From positions 1,736,001 to 1,800,000 of the forward strand of contig JBCAQO010000007.1 of the NCBI GenBank assembly GCA_039111635.1: a stretch of 64,000 bases of DNA, written 5' to 3'. A program made the translations under genes and the position numbers. Source of the DNA: Heterobasidion occidentale (lineage: Eukaryota > Basidiomycota > Agaricomycetes > Russulales > Bondarzewiaceae). The notes below the pieces were generated by a model. It was not told the DNA's origin and searched no databases. It worked only from the letters and a program-made list of their open reading frames with translations. Of this stretch, positions 10,957 to 23,807 are shown piece by piece. The first letter of the stretch is position 1; each line of letters opens with the position of its first letter.

Positions 10957-13900
10957 TTAAAAGGCCATTGTGAAATCCCGATACGACTCTTGCTGCAAAA
11001 TACCATCAACAGGGTCGGTCGGCGCGGCTGCTGGCATCTGATCTCGGAAGCGCTTGATGGACTCTAGACGTTCCTGCCAGTTCGTCCGCTTTTCCACGCG
11101 AACGGTATCGTTGCTTGTATATTGAAAGACTGAGGCGAACCAATCGGCCAGCAGACTGAGCTGCCGCACAAGCAAGGGAAGATTTTCGGCGGAGATGAGC
11201 TTGAAATTTCCGACAGGGGTAAATTCTGTCATGCCTGCCGCACGTTGAATCGTCACCCGGAAATATTCATTCTCATGCAGGTTGTTGGAGAATGCTGCAA
11301 TGGCTCCTAATGAATGCGGCTCTATGACGATGTTAACAAACTGGAACTGAGTGGTCAGTGTATCGAATCTGTATGGGAGTCCAGAGTCGTTCCAGACGAT
11401 GCGAACAAAGTCATTCCCGATATGTCGTTTCTTGAAGTTGCATTGAGGGTCGTCAGGGTGATTGGGCATCAGCGTCGCTGTGTGATACAAGATTTGGCCG
11501 ATATCGTCCCACCAGGCATACGCATACTCGCCATCTTCATCGGGATCAAGGCCACCTGCATAAACGTCCTTCTGACCACGTAAATTGATCAACCGGCCAA
11601 GTCTTTCCAGAAAACGTGCATATGCGGGAGATCCATGAGTATTGGCCAGAATATCGGTTTCATGGCTTTGTCCGGGGGCGACATACATGATCCCGACTTT
11701 GTGTGTATCGATCACGGGTATTCTATCAAGGTTGCGGATAAAGGCTGGAAGAGTTGTGGTATCAACCACTTTGCTACGTCTTTTCCCATAATTATTTGGA
11801 TATGGGGAGAGCTGTAGTGCGAAGTAAGCAGGGTCTATGGCAACCTCTTTGCGGCGCTGAGAAGGAGCAGTGCCCTGCCAAACATAGCCAGTGATAGGAT
11901 CTGGACGAGGAGGCTCTTCCGTGGAATCTTCGTACGATGAGGAATAAAAAGTCTCTATCACTTCCTGAACAATACCCGTGATACACAACTTGAGATTATT
12001 CAGTAATAGCGTCAACTCACCTGATAAACAGGATCGTCCCCAGATGTCAGATCTCGGCTCATGGCAAGGATGGCAGGAATTGAGATCAAGTCGGGATCGA
12101 CCTCGCCTGGACCGACCATCGGTACATTTTCGATACGTGCTAAGATTTTGGTCAGACCGGAGGGTCGACGTGCCACAACTTCGAGCCAGCCAATTTTGGC
12201 CAGGGCTCGGATGCTGACCAGCGAGTTCCCAACAACCCAAGTCTTCTCGCTAATCACTTCAGAAGCGGGGCGTTGAATGTCAGAAGTCATAACGACCTCA
12301 CTCAGCATCGAATTAGCGGGGCGGGGATCACCACTACCGTATGTGTAACGAGCAAGCCAATCGAAGCAGACTTCTGCAGATCCATCGATTTCATCTCGAC
12401 CTTCGTTGGCCAAAAGCAATTGCCGAGTTATATACTTGATGTGCCGAGGTCGATCAGGGAGCCTGACAGCCAAGAACCACAGATAAAGAATGTAGTAGGA
12501 CATGATGCGAACGTGCTGAGAGAGCGCCCAGGATGTATCTGCTGATGCCTCGGGTCGATTATGCAGGCGTAGGTACTGTAGTGCAACGCCGAAGACCAAC
12601 CGGAAGTCACCTTCGATGAAATTGGAGTAAAGAGGGGGCAATGAGCCTACGATGGCCAAGAAACTGATGATGTGCACAGCAATAGTAGCATTCGTCCTAA
12701 TTTGAGACAATTTCTCCAAGATTTGAGTGAGAAACCGGCGAATGGAGTTGGGCAGTTCAAAGGCTGACAACGACAGAGCGTGTAAGCAGCACTTGATCGT
12801 AGATTGTTGGCCACTAAGCCCTCTGAGTAGGACTTCGACAAGAACGTGCTGCAAAGGAGGTCCAAAACATTTGCGGTAGCTGATGAGAACTGAAAGCGTG
12901 TGATATGCTAAGCCTTCTGCGTCCCGGGCCTTTAAGCCAGGCGGCCACAGTGCAATCGAGGATGCAAAAGTCTCGGAGGAAATACCATTACAGATTACAG
13001 CAAGCAAGTTCTGAATCTCGACTCTGGATTTCGGACCACAGAAGAGGTGTTTGTTAGCCAACAAGGTCGGGAGGCGGCAGAGAACGTAGGACAAAATGTC
13101 CCAATCTCTCTCTGATTCGACGATGGAGATGATTGCTTTGAGGAAGCAAGAGACTGGTAGGACGACCCGATTTCCAGGCCCTTCAGGATCGTACGAGATA
13201 AGGCCATCACTAGGCGTGTCGGACTCCGGGATGGAGAATGGTAGTAATTCGGGAACTCGCCATATAGGTGCCTTGGTCTTTTTCTCAGGCAAAACTCCTG
13301 CCGGTAGTTTGATTCGACCGGCTGCGCGAGAGCGGCTTCGGCTGGAGCCTGAATGCGAAGGCATAGTGTCATGCCCTCTTGACCATCTTCTACCACCTCT
13401 CTCTGGTGCCCTTGCGCGTGATTTCAACAACTCCTGTATGTCACTGGGATCGTCGCCGGTTATATCGTCACCATCACCACCGACATGAGGTTGTATCTCT
13501 GCTCTTCCGATGAGTCCCGCTAGAGCCATAATATGTCCGAGTCGGTCGTACCGAGTAAACAACGAAAACAAGCGATGATCACGGTCAACTCTCAGACGGA
13601 AGAAGAACTGGAGGACAGCAAGTCGTGCATGTGGACTTTTGGACTTCGATATTAGATCAATGAGGATACGAAAAACGCGTACAGCAAGCTCGCGGTTGGC
13701 TTCCTTGAGCGCGTAGGGTGTGAATGACAATTGGCTGAAAACGTGAAGGAGTGCTACGACAGCGCCTACCGAACCTGGGGGCGCTGTCAGCTCGAGACTA
13801 GGAGGCGAAACCATGGCCGGTGATGGGGTGTCCTCGGTGGACAATTGTGGCGGTTGCATTGCAGGACGAATGGTGCTGGAGGTGAAAGTGAGATTCGAAT

Positions 13901-16357
13901 AAGGCGGATTGGAGTCACGCTCCTTGTGTGTTGTCACGACTTCAAATTGATTGGAAAGGTTGTGATTAATGGAGGGTGAGATGACTGCGGAAGGAAGGGG
14001 TGTGGGGACATGCGCACTAAAGTTCATCATTGTTGGTTCGTTATCTTCCCCGACATCACTTCCGAGAGCACAGTTTATCATGATTTCCAGTGCCTGATCC
14101 ACGAACGAGGTTCCAGGAGCGAAAACATCTTCCACACTCTGTTCATCGCCCTCTGTCGTTCGTAAAACAACCTCATCAGCAAGAAGATTCCACACAATAA
14201 CACTTCCTCCCATCGCACCACTATCGACCTCGAGTCTCCGCCAGCTGGAAAGCACGAGATCTACGAATGGATGTCGATGTTTAGGAACATCTTTAACAAA
14301 GACGGCGACGGATTGCAGAGCATCGAGCACCACGGATCTTGTCAGGGGCCTGGATGGCATGAACAGGGTGAGGTTATTCAGGATTCTCTCCCAATTTGTG
14401 ATCCATTCCAGGTTGATAGGATACAGGTCTCCGCGGTCGGACATTACCCCAATAAGCTTTGCCGTATCGGCATCATTGAGGTGATCAGAGATGCTGAGGA
14501 GGATCGTGGAGAGAAGCGGGTTGGAAGGGGTCTTTTCATGATCGCGGTCAAGAAGGTATGTCAAACTTTGAAGAAACGGTGTAGGCGCTTCGCTTGAGCG
14601 AGAGAGCGGGATTATCAAGGGCTGTCCATGATGGTTGCTAGAAGTGGGGTCATAAGTTGTCATTGACGATGTCGAAGTTCAAGAGAGACGACCTACGTGA
14701 GCGGACGAACATAGTTCGTGAGTGCATGTAATATTTCACCTACTGCATTCGTCTCCTCCTGTTGGATGTCGTTCAGATCTTCCCGCTCATCATACTCTTG
14801 GAACACATCCTTGAGCACGCCGGCTAATTCCAGCAAAACATCTTCCCTTTCGTGTCCATTACCGGAGACAAGCTCATTTGACGGTAGTTCTACCCAAGCA
14901 TCCGCTGCTCTGCGCAAGATCCGACCTACTTTGCCTAGATCGCCGCGCGTGACTTCATCTTTCGCCCAAGCAAGTTCCATCATCTCCTGGTCTAAATTGA
15001 TGTTACCAGGTGCGCCTGACGGAGTATATGTATCACTGCTGGCACGAGCGATGAAGGCACGAGCAAGGCGGGAGCACAAGGTCCGCCTAATATATATTCG
15101 AAGTGCACGGCAGGCTCCCGTTGAGATTTGTGCTGAAGCATGCAGTGTTAATGAATTGTCGGATATGGGAAGCAGGTGCCGTTTGAGAATTAGAAAGCAT
15201 GACGTCGAGTAGGTCCCATTGAGCAAGGGATCGAGAGTATTGATGATGCGTCGTTCCAAGGGTTCTGCAGATGCTTCAAATGGGTTGCTGGTCAGAGAGA
15301 GGCGAGGAAGGGATGAGGAATATGAGGCCAAGCAGCGAAAGAGAATCAGCAAGATGGAAGGAAGATGTTCATGTGAGAGATATCTGAGTTGAGTTGAGAG
15401 GTGATTGAGATAGATGTTCAGAGCGATGTCAAGAGCACGTCGGCTGATTGATGTTGAGTGAACACTAGGAGAGGACGCTGAGGGAACAGATATGGAAGAG
15501 GGATGTCGACGGTGTGTCATGCGAGTTGGAGTGATCGAAGGACTTTGTGTCTCGCCAGTTGTGGGAACAGAACCAAAGCTATCGCTAGGAAGGAGTAGAC
15601 AATGCTCGATGAGCTGGGCAAAACCCTTCAGGAAGCTGGTGATGTCGTCTTTTTGTAGACGAGAGATAACCTCTACCCTCGAAGCTGTTCTCGAGAAAAG
15701 TTCGCTCAGGGTATCGATGCAACGTTCCCGCTCTGTACGCTCTGTCACTAGAAGGCCGCTGCGGGCCATGATCCCTTGAAATGTGACATTGATCCAGCGT
15801 TCGAGCAGACGCAAAAGATGAACCTCAATGGCCACCACTTCTGTACCCTGTTTTGTAAGTGCTTCAAGAGCTTTGAATCGCGGTTCCCAGAGGTCTTGAA
15901 TCCATGCATCTGCACTAGCCTGGAATAAAGAAAAAAAGGCGACTCGGTCGGATTGACTAAGAGGGCTCGAATGATTAGATCCCAATAGTGAAGAAAGGAT
16001 GTCGAAGCCAGCAGCTTGGCAACTCGAAGGGGCATTCTGTGTACATAACGAGCTCAGAATAGGAAGGAGAACTTGTAGGCGGATGGCGGACGGGGGTGTT
16101 TGTTCAGAGGCAAGGGCACCAGCTAAAGCTCGAGCATGAGATAATGACGGGACGGCGGGAGGTGAAAGCAAGGAGATGAGTGTCTCTACGGTCTGCGAAG
16201 GCTGCGCCGGTGATGCTGTTGCTGGAGGTAGGACACTTTGGGGAGGATCTGGACGCTTTCGCCAGGGAAAGGGGGTGTACGAAGTTGTGTTGGATCGTTG
16301 GCGACCCTTGTGCCCATCTGCATCCTGTGGTGGCATCCAGCTGCAGTTGGTCCTCAC
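10957..16357 (-). CDS. TSC2: Tuberin (TSC2), Rap-GAP domain protein
   Basis: GTPase-activating subunit of the tuberous sclerosis complex, which inactivates Rheb and so restrains TORC1 at the endolysosome/vacuole. Three exons give about 1,760 residues, typical for fungal tuberin. Introns are 14638-14696 (59 bp) and 11965-12020 (56 bp), both in frame. Exons 1 and 2 hold the long helical repeat region (DUF3384/tuberin domain) with Ser/Pro-rich inserts. Exon 3 holds the GAP domain: VGIMYVAPGQ, ILANTHGSPAYARFLERLG, and KRHIGNDFVRIVWND, which contains the Asn expected to be the catalytic thumb. The tail after the GAP domain is short. The reading frame opens at 16357, but the second Met at 16336 (MPPQDADGHKGR) is an equally good start. 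No break or missing key residue was seen, so the gene looks functional. Confidence 0.9.
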
Positions 16358-16629
16358 AAGTCAGAGCTTTCGAAACTACAGGTACAGTGACTTGCATATC
16401 ATTCTGCAGGTCGAGTCTCCTAGTTTTTGTTTGCAGTAGCCAAACAGTCACGGCCAGTCACATACGACATCAGTAACATAAGCTACGGGAGCCCGACCTG
16501 CAGATTGATAGCATGCAAGTCACTGTAAAGTGTCGGATGTAGACGTTATCAGATATGAGTCAGATGGAGCATCGGACGCTTCTCTCTGATATTGATCAGT
16601 AATTAATCTGGTATATTATACCTAATTGA
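16358..16629. promoter_or_regulatory. Upstream region of TSC2
   Basis: About 270 bp between the TSC2 start (-) and the stop of the next minus-strand gene. It must contain the TSC2 promoter and the 3' UTR of its neighbour. No specific box could be assigned. Confidence 0.4.
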
Positions 16630-17779
16630 TTACAGTACAGCTGATTGGAATCGGGAGCATAATAACACTCTGTGAGAGGGCATACAAAACTCATCAAAAA
16701 AGCTGCACAAGGAGTCGGAGAGAAGCAATGTCTTCCAGGGCTTCCATACACGCACGTCGTCACCCACAGAGCCAATCTCCATGAGGCGCCTCAGCTCAGC
16801 ACCAGATCCACGCGGCGGCGAAAACACGACAAGAATCTCTTGGTTTTCCTCGTCAAAGCGGCTCACCATGCGACAGACGGCCAGGTAGCAATGCATACTC
16901 TCCTTGAGAGGACTGGCGTGGTTGATATGATTGATCACACGGCATATACGCAGTTTGAGGTCGGGCGGGGTTTGGCGACCAACATAACTGCCATTGTCCT
17001 TGTGCCACAGATGAAGTGAGGTTTGGCTGCGTTGCAATGTTCGGGAAACTCGATCGGCAAGTCCTCCACTATGAGCCGATCAGTCCTGAACAGAAGTACA
17101 TGTTCATATTGACGCACCGAATATATTTGGGTTTCCTTCGAGCAGCTGCAACATTCTTGTGCGGGCTGAAATCTAACCCACGCGCCAATTCGCGATCATC
17201 AATAGAGACATAGCCGGTGCCGTGCTGCTGTACGAACAAACCCAAAACCTCCGCTGCGCCTCCTTCGCTCCTTATATCAGTTGCAAGCGCAATGCGAGTA
17301 GCGGATATCGGTTTTAATGGTTTCGTTGTTGGATGGGTGACTAAAGAAGAGTTTGGGAACGGAGGTGGAGAAATTCGACGTCTTGGTTTGGAGGACGAAG
17401 GTAGCGGCTGGAGGATGTCTTTGGTCAAGTTTTGCACAGCTGCCATTGGCAATGCGTGTGGTTGGCATCCTTGATGAGCTCTTGTTGACACACCCGATCG
17501 AACTGGGACAAGCGTGCGCTTAGTTTCAGATGAGAAATCTGACTGAAACTGGGGAGTAGATATTCGTATATGGGGCGTCGGTGTGACTTTCGTTGGGATG
17601 AATCCGTCTGGATTTAGGAGATTTCGTTGCCGTTTGGCATGGGAAAGTATCTGGAAAATGTGTGAGGGAATCCATGTGAAGACAGCAGTGGATGAGAGAG
17701 CATACAGAAATCTCATTCCTCTTGCGTTTGTCCATTCCAGATTCCGAAGCTCTATTCCTGGTCCCGTTCTAGTCTGCAT
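16630..17779 (-). CDS. Uncharacterised protein, two exons
   Basis: Not recognised. Exon 1 opens at 17779 (a second Met, MRFLYALSST, is at about 17713) and is basic and Ser/Pro-rich, with QPLPSSSKPRRRISPPPF followed by a more ordered stretch ATDIRSEGGAAEVLGLFVQQ. A 91-bp GT-AG intron near 17019-17109 restores the frame, giving PKYIRQTSLHLWHKDNGSYV. Exon 2 then runs through INHINHASPLKESMHCYLAV and VVFSPPRGSGAELRRLMEIG to a stop at 16630. The total is about 325 residues with no signal peptide or clear membrane helix. The splice is inferred because both flanking frames look coding and the join keeps the frame. It may be a fungal-specific nuclear protein, but nothing proves that. Confidence 0.5.
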
Positions 17780-18178
17780 TTCCCTCTCTCTAGGAGAGGG
17801 TTCACTGTTGCACTCAATTCGTCACGTGAATTTTTTATTTTTTCTCACGATGCTCGTGAATGATCCGATTCGGAACTCTTGTCCGGCCCGAGCAACCACT
17901 GACTGAACTTCTAAGGTTAGAAGGTACAACCTAACCTTGGAATAAGGTCTATGACCAACTATATGCCTGAACCATAGTCTCTGTCCCAGCCAACACTGTC
18001 AGAAAAGGGCTAAGTGCTAGGGTTATAATAGAACCCATGTGAGATCTATGTGTTAATCATGCAAATGCATTGTTAAAGCTCCAAACTTTAAGCCCTTTTC
18101 CCTTCTGTGATGGCTGGCACAAAACATTTGAACAAACAAATATCATAGTGGTATCTGGAGAAGTAAGACAAACACTGC
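17780..18178. other. Boundary between gene island and repeat region
   Basis: Upstream region of the preceding minus-strand gene, turning AT-rich after about 17900. No gene is seen. From here to the window end the sequence is repeats. Confidence 0.5.
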
Positions 18179-19252
18179 TGATGAGCATACCACCTCTCTA
18201 AGTGTTGAGGCCCCCATTTTCATATCCTTTTCACAGTTGATTGCTCAAGTTCGCAGAACTTTACACTGGACTTTTCTAATGTTTAGTAGCTCACTGCTAG
18301 GTTTAAGACAACTTGCAGCCTCACGCAATATTTCCAAGCCTGCTTGTGCAAAGATATTTATAGCAGTGGGCCAACACAGTCTTTAGCATGGCACAATCCA
18401 TAGCATCTTGCAGTATACATAATTTTGTATATGTAGCACAATTATTCAGAAGAGTGCTTTTGATGATGTTGACATTGCTAAGCCCTAATACTACACATTA
18501 TGTGCCATCCTATGTAGGTACTTCAAAGTTTATCTCTACAATGCCCTATCTGTAGTGAGCTTTATTACATGCACTTATTGGACACTGTAGGTCTCGTAAT
18601 TTATTTCTCTTTATACCTCATATAAACTGTATCACCTGCTCCCTATATTCCTTTACTAAACATTATTTACTTTTTCAACTGTAGCATGACAGAACTTTGT
18701 GGTTTATGAGCAACTCTGCATATGGTTCTCTTTATCTTATGATTTTCCAGGCTTGGCATAATGTCACTCACATTTTATCTTATAAGTTCACATTTGCTCT
18801 ACCTACTTTGTGTTACTATAAATACCTACCTTTGACTTTGCAACACACTAGTTTCAAACATCCCTCTATTTTAAGCTTAACTTCACAAGAAGATCTTGCT
18901 TATATTACTCATCTTTGCTTTATTTGCCTTGTCTTTATACCATCATTGTATCTTTTGCCAAGACCTTTGTCACTGCTCTTGAAGTTGCCTAGGTCAATCA
19001 TGACTTGGGTTTGTGTAGTTCTCATTGCTCTGTGCCAGTAGCATATCTTGCATTTTTGCATCACTACAAACTACTTCGTTAGTCTTCATACAGATCTCAC
19101 ACAACTTTGCATAGCTTCACGTACATATGTTACGTCCTGTCTCGCTACTAACAAGGTCCTTCAGTTTATAGGCAAGTCAGCTCCAAGCCTACCCATATTT
19201 AGTGGTGGTTTTGTTGCATGTATTTACACTCAGAGCCATCACTAGTATATTA
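18179..19252 (+). mobile_element. LTR family D, copy 1 (diverged)
   Basis: Long-terminal-repeat-like unit of about 1.07 kb. It starts TGATGAGCATACCACCTC and ends AGAGCCATCACTAGTAT with a decayed TATTA end (TATATCA in other copies). It contains a TATA-type box ACTATAAATACC near 18817 followed by AACACACTAGTTTCAAAC, shared with the other D copies. No internal coding region is attached, so it is best read as a solo or orphan LTR. The open frames inside it are not conserved between copies. Confidence 0.65.
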
Positions 19253-19375
19253 CCATGCAATATCTGTATGACAAACAGACACTTAGACTTATGCATAGTA
19301 GGCAATAACAGTCTCTAATATTCACCTGTATGACAAACAAACACTACATCTCAGAGTAAGTACAGGTAATACTAG

Positions 19376-20459
19376 TGATGAGCATGTGACCTCTCTAAGT
19401 ACCAAGGCCCCTGTTTTTGCATTCTTTTTGCAGTTGATTGCTTAAGTTTGCAGGACTTTGCACTAACCACCACTGGTGGTCAGTGGCCCTCAGCTAGGTT
19501 TGGGATGACTTGTAGCCCTACACAATATTTTCCAAGACACTTTATGCAAAGACAGTCATAACAGTGGGCCAACATTGCCCTTTCTGCAGTACAATTCTGC
19601 AGCACCTTGCGATATGCACAATTGCTTGAGTGTCATGCAGCCACTCAGAGAAGCGCCTTTGACAATGCTGATGCAGCCAAGCCCTGATGTTATGCACCGT
19701 GTGCCCTCCCATGCAGGCACTTTGAAGTGTAGCTCTGTGACGCTCTGTCTATAGCAGGCTTTATTGCACGCCCTTATTAGACATTGCAGGTCTTGTGACT
19801 TTTTTTTCTACATACCTTGCACAGACCACCTTGCCCGCCCATACATTTCTTTACTAAATACTGTTTACTTTTTTGACTGCAACGCAACAGAACCTGCAGT
19901 CTGCAAGCCACCCTACATATGGGTTTCTTTATCTTTTAATTTTCTAGGCTTGGTGCAACCTCGCTCATATTTTATTGTACAAGTTTGTATTTGCTCTACC
20001 TACTTTGCTGTACTATAAATACCTACATTTAGCTCTATAATACACCAGTTTCAAACGCTCCTCTATTCAGAGCTTAACTTCACAAGAAGATCTCGCTTGT
20101 GTCGCTTGTCTTTGCCATCACCTTTGTTACTTTTGTCTCGCCTTTATACCACTATTGTACCTATCACTAGGGCCTTTGTCACTGCCCTTGAAGTCACCTA
20201 AGTCAAATGTGACTTAGGTTTGCGCATCTTGCATTGCCTTGTGCCCATCACGCACAGTTGTGCCTTCATACTCCTACCACTACTTTGCTAGTCTTAGCAT
20301 TGACTTTGTGCCAGTTTTCCTAGCTTTGTGTATGCCTATTACACACTGTCTCACTACTAACAAGGTTTCAGTCAACAAATAAGTTAGCTCCAAGCCTACT
20401 TGTGTTTAGTGGTGGTTTTGTTGTGTGTGTTTTCACTCAGAGCTATTGCTAGCACATCA
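19376..20459 (+). mobile_element. LTR family D, copy 2
   Basis: Second copy in direct orientation, collinear with copy 1 along its length (start TGATGAGCATGTGACCTC, TATA region near 20010, end GCTATTGCTAGCACATCA). Only about 120 bp separates it from copy 1, and that spacer contains diverged tandem text (two similar 'CTGTATGACAAACA' stretches). Divergence between copies shows these are old insertions. Confidence 0.65.
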
Positions 20460-20643
20460 CTAGAAGAAGTCCCAGGATATGTATCTTACCTCAGACTTGT
20501 GCATGATAGCAATAATAGTCTAAGGAAAAAATCCAAATATATATTTAAATGAATATACAATAACAAAGGGACAGGAACACAAGTGTGCATGTGGACACGT
20601 CAGAATATTAGGACTGTGAGTGATAAGAATAAATAGACTCTGC
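20460..20643. other. Spacer, nothing recognised
   Basis: AT-rich spacer between LTR copies. No gene or known repeat was seen. Confidence 0.4.
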
Positions 20644-21609
20644 TGATAAGCATACCTCTATGCTGTGTACCAAGCCCTCAGATTTTGTAGCTTTTATAGC
20701 ATAGATCTCAGTTATAGTGTGACCTCAGACCTATTAGTGCAACCTCACAAGCTTCTGTGCAGTCTCGCATATTATTGCAACCTCTAATATCCCCACACAA
20801 CCTCTCCAATGTCTGCACAACCTCACAGCACCTGTGTAATTTCTACAGGCTTCCACACAATCTTTTATAACTTTGGCATTGTTTCTTCTCATCACAGTGA
20901 CAATGTGCACCTCCAAATGTCCTCGGCGGTCCTTGTGTGACACCTGCAATACTTTTCTTGACATTATTGGTCTCAGAGACCTCCACACCCTCATGGTATT
21001 GCCCATGTGACCTTGTAATCATGCTGACAGTTCTTGGACTCTATATCTCTATTCTCATTATCTCTCCAAGCCCTTTGCCACTCATGCCGAGGCTTTCTGA
21101 TTTAGTGCAAGATGAATAGAGCAATGCCAAGAGAGCAACCATATATAGCCTAGAGCAGTTCACATGTTTCCAAGATTTTTGAGTTTTATTGTAGTTCTTC
21201 TCTCCTTCATACTTACTATTCTATTCTTACTATAAAACCTACCTATCCTCTCTGCAATACACCAGATTTGGTTCCCCACTATTAAGATCTCACCTTGTCT
21301 GAAATGCCCTTGTATCACTGATTATTACAGCCTTGCAACATCACAACCTTGACCTTAACCTCTCAGAACCCTCATAGTCTAGAGTTTTGTTATTATCTCC
21401 TCATTGCTTCAAACCACCTAGCATTGCTCCAAATTATGTTGTGCCCCATAGTGTCTTGTATTCTTTTTTATCTCCTAGTACCACTTCCTCCACTTTTCCA
21501 AACATCTCCATCTCACCTTATCTCACCTTATTGCATTGGACCTTACAACATTGCAACCTTGACCTTATAACATTGTAACCTTGACATTGCAATATTGCAT
21601 CAAACCTTG

Positions 21610-21727
21610 TAATCTTGAGTATCATAGAACATTGTAGGACATTGTTGAACATTGCAGGAACATTGCAGAGCATCATAGGGCATCATAGAGCACCACTGGA
21701 AATTACAGAGCATTGCAAAGCATTACA
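21610..21727. repeat. 10-bp tandem repeat inside family E LTR
   Basis: About ten imperfect units of the form CATTGCAGRR repeated at a 10-bp period. The same array is seen in the other E copy at 37262-37362. Confidence 0.6.
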
Positions 21728-21747
21728 CTCCTAGCTCCAGACTACGC

Positions 21748-22452
21748 TGATGAGCGCACCACCTCTTAAGTGCCAAGGCCCCCATTTTCGCATTTCTACA
21801 AACGCTAGCATACTAACTTCATGGAGTACCCTAGAGACCACCAGGTGATTCCGCAGCCTAGCTTGAGTCCCTCCAATATCTGTTATGAGCTCAAGATTGT
21901 GGTTGCAGGCCAACGTGGTCTTTATCGTGCCCCATAGTCATTACCTTGCATCATCTCGCTCACCCCCCACGCGTATCACACGACATCCTTGAGCCCGCTG
22001 CACCTGCAGAGACCTCACCAAGCTCTCACCATATACCTCGTGAGCATTGACCACAAGGACAGCATTGCAAGCAGCTTTGTGGCGCGATATTGTAGCGAGC
22101 TTTATCGCATACACTTATTGGTCTTGTGATCCACTTCTCCTCATCCTCCTAGAGTTTACCTCGTCTTGCCACTACACCTCTTTACTAAATATTGCTTGGT
22201 CTCTCAACTGTGGCACAATAGAACCTCGTGGTTGGCGAGCACCTCTGTGTGTGGTTTTGCTTTATCTTTCTATATTACAATCTTGGTGTAATATCAACCT
22301 GCTTTACCTTACAATCTCATGTTTACTATACTCACTTTGACTTACTATAAATACCTACCCACAATGCTGCAATACACTAGTTTTGAATACCCTGTGTTTA
22401 GTGGTGTATTTTGTTGTGTGTTTTTGCACATAGAGCCATCACTAGTATATCA
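21748..22452 (+). mobile_element. LTR family D, copy 3, nested in E copy 1
   Basis: Starts TGATGAGCGCACCACCTC and ends CATCACTAGTATATCA. It is about 370 bp shorter than copies 1 and 2, mainly because the stretch after the TATA/leader region is deleted. It is flanked by a 4-bp target duplication ACGC (21744-21747 and 22453-22456), showing it jumped into the older E unit. Confidence 0.65.
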
Positions 22453-22592
22453 ACGCACCACCAGTTCTTTGGTTGTTTCCCCTAGGCTGACTATTTCTTG
22501 TACTGCAGAGCCAGCTCCTGACTACTCTGTGTCTAGTGGTGTGTTTTGTTGTGTGTTTTTACATGCCATGTAGAGCCATCACTAGTGCATCA

Positions 22593-22857
22593 GTGTTGTT
22601 AATGCAATAAGAAGGAACAATGCCAAAGTTGAAGGAGATTGCTCAGAAGCCTGCAAAGATTGCATAGGTTCTGTAAGGTTGTGCAGACATTGGAGATGTT
22701 GTGTGGGGACATTAGAGGTTGTGAAGATGCATGTGAGACTGCATAAAAGCTTATAAGATTGCACTGATAGTTTTAAGGTTGTACCATAGCTAAGATCTAT
22801 GCTGTAAGAGCTACAAAATCTAGAGGCTCAGTACATAGTGTGGAGGTGTGCTCATCA
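22593..22857 (-). mobile_element. LTR family E 5' fragment, inverted
   Basis: Read on the minus strand this matches the first 250-270 bp of E copy 1 (starting TGATGAGCACACCTCCACAC). It directly abuts the 3' end of E copy 1, so the two E sequences sit tail-to-tail. It is truncated and has no coding content. Confidence 0.55.
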
Positions 22858-23090
22858 GTGCCTTTTTACTTACTTTATTTTTACTATAAATACCTATCTA
22901 CAACTCTAAAATACACTAGTTTTGCACATCTCTTTGTTTAGAGCTCAACTTTGCCAGAAGATCTCACTTGTATTGCTCCTCACCAACATTGCCCTTGTCT
23001 TGCTTAACTTATTTCTTCCCCCTTTGTTGCCTCTATTGTCAGGACACTTATCATTGCCCTTGAAGTTGCCTTGGTCAAAGCTCTTCATCT
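22858..23090 (+). mobile_element. LTR family D fragment
   Basis: Matches the TATA/leader part of D copies (ACTATAAATACC, then ACACTAGTTTTGCACATC, then GTCAGGACACTTATCATTGC). Both ends are truncated. Confidence 0.5.
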
Positions 23091-23807
23091 TAATAGCAAA
23101 TTTTGCGTTAAACACTAGAGCTAATGAATGAATTATAGTCATCTGATCTTGCCAACTCTTTAAAAATTATCAGCAGGGTTATCAGCACTGCAAAGGCCTA
23201 ACATATCTAAGTAGACATTAGAGCTAATTAGTGAGTTAAAGCCTTATAGAGACTCGTCCCTGATTACAGGTGACAACATGCTTGTCTATGGCCTACTTAT
23301 TGCACAAAGCAGGTAAAATATCTTCTACCTCTTTTATCTACTTTTGCTAACAAGTTTTTTTGCAATGATACTACAAATTCTGTTAGCCTACTTTTGTCCA
23401 CTTCTCGTAGCAATATCTAAGCAAATTGGGAGAGTGCAAGCAGTGCAGCGCTTGCAACCTTGACATCCCAATGGTTGACCACTCACTTCTAATGTGAAGG
23501 GAAGTCTGTGAGATAGTAAACAAGAGCTCAGTCACCTGTTTAGATGATAGGAAAATGACTGAGATAGGCTGTACCTGCGAGACAGTAAATGAGAGCTATA
23601 GTATGGCATAAGTACAAGATCTACTCAGTAAGTAAGGGGGAAGTTCACCTCAGTTACCCATCTAGATGATGGGAAAATAACTAAGAGGAGCAGCCGCCTG
23701 CAAACCATAAAATAACACTACTGGTCTCATAGCCTGACTAGAAAGGTAGTTGAAAGTTATGTAATATCTATTGTAAGAGACCATAGGGGATCAGGATAAC
23801 CTCAACA
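23091..23807 (-). mobile_element. Ty1/copia 3' LTR and flanking repeat (left end unclear)
   Basis: On the minus strand the LTR begins TGTTGAGGTTATCCTGATCC right after a polypurine tract (AAGGGGGAG) and the stop of the copia RNase H remnant. Two related 30-bp blocks (GATGATAGGAAAATGACTGAG-like) occur near 23543 and 23670. The distal end could not be fixed, so 23091 is only a limit. Confidence 0.5.

Larger units (their letters stand above)
20644..22592 (+). mobile_element. LTR family E, copy 1, interrupted by a D copy
   Basis: Starts TGATAAGCATACCTCTATGC. Carries a TATA box (ACTATAAAACC near 21231) and a 10-bp tandem repeat tract near 21620-21725, and ends GAGCCATCACTAGTGCATCA. It is split at 21748-22452 by a D-type LTR. 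The sequence resumes at 22453 in register with the uninterrupted second E copy at 36-37 kb. Confidence 0.6.
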
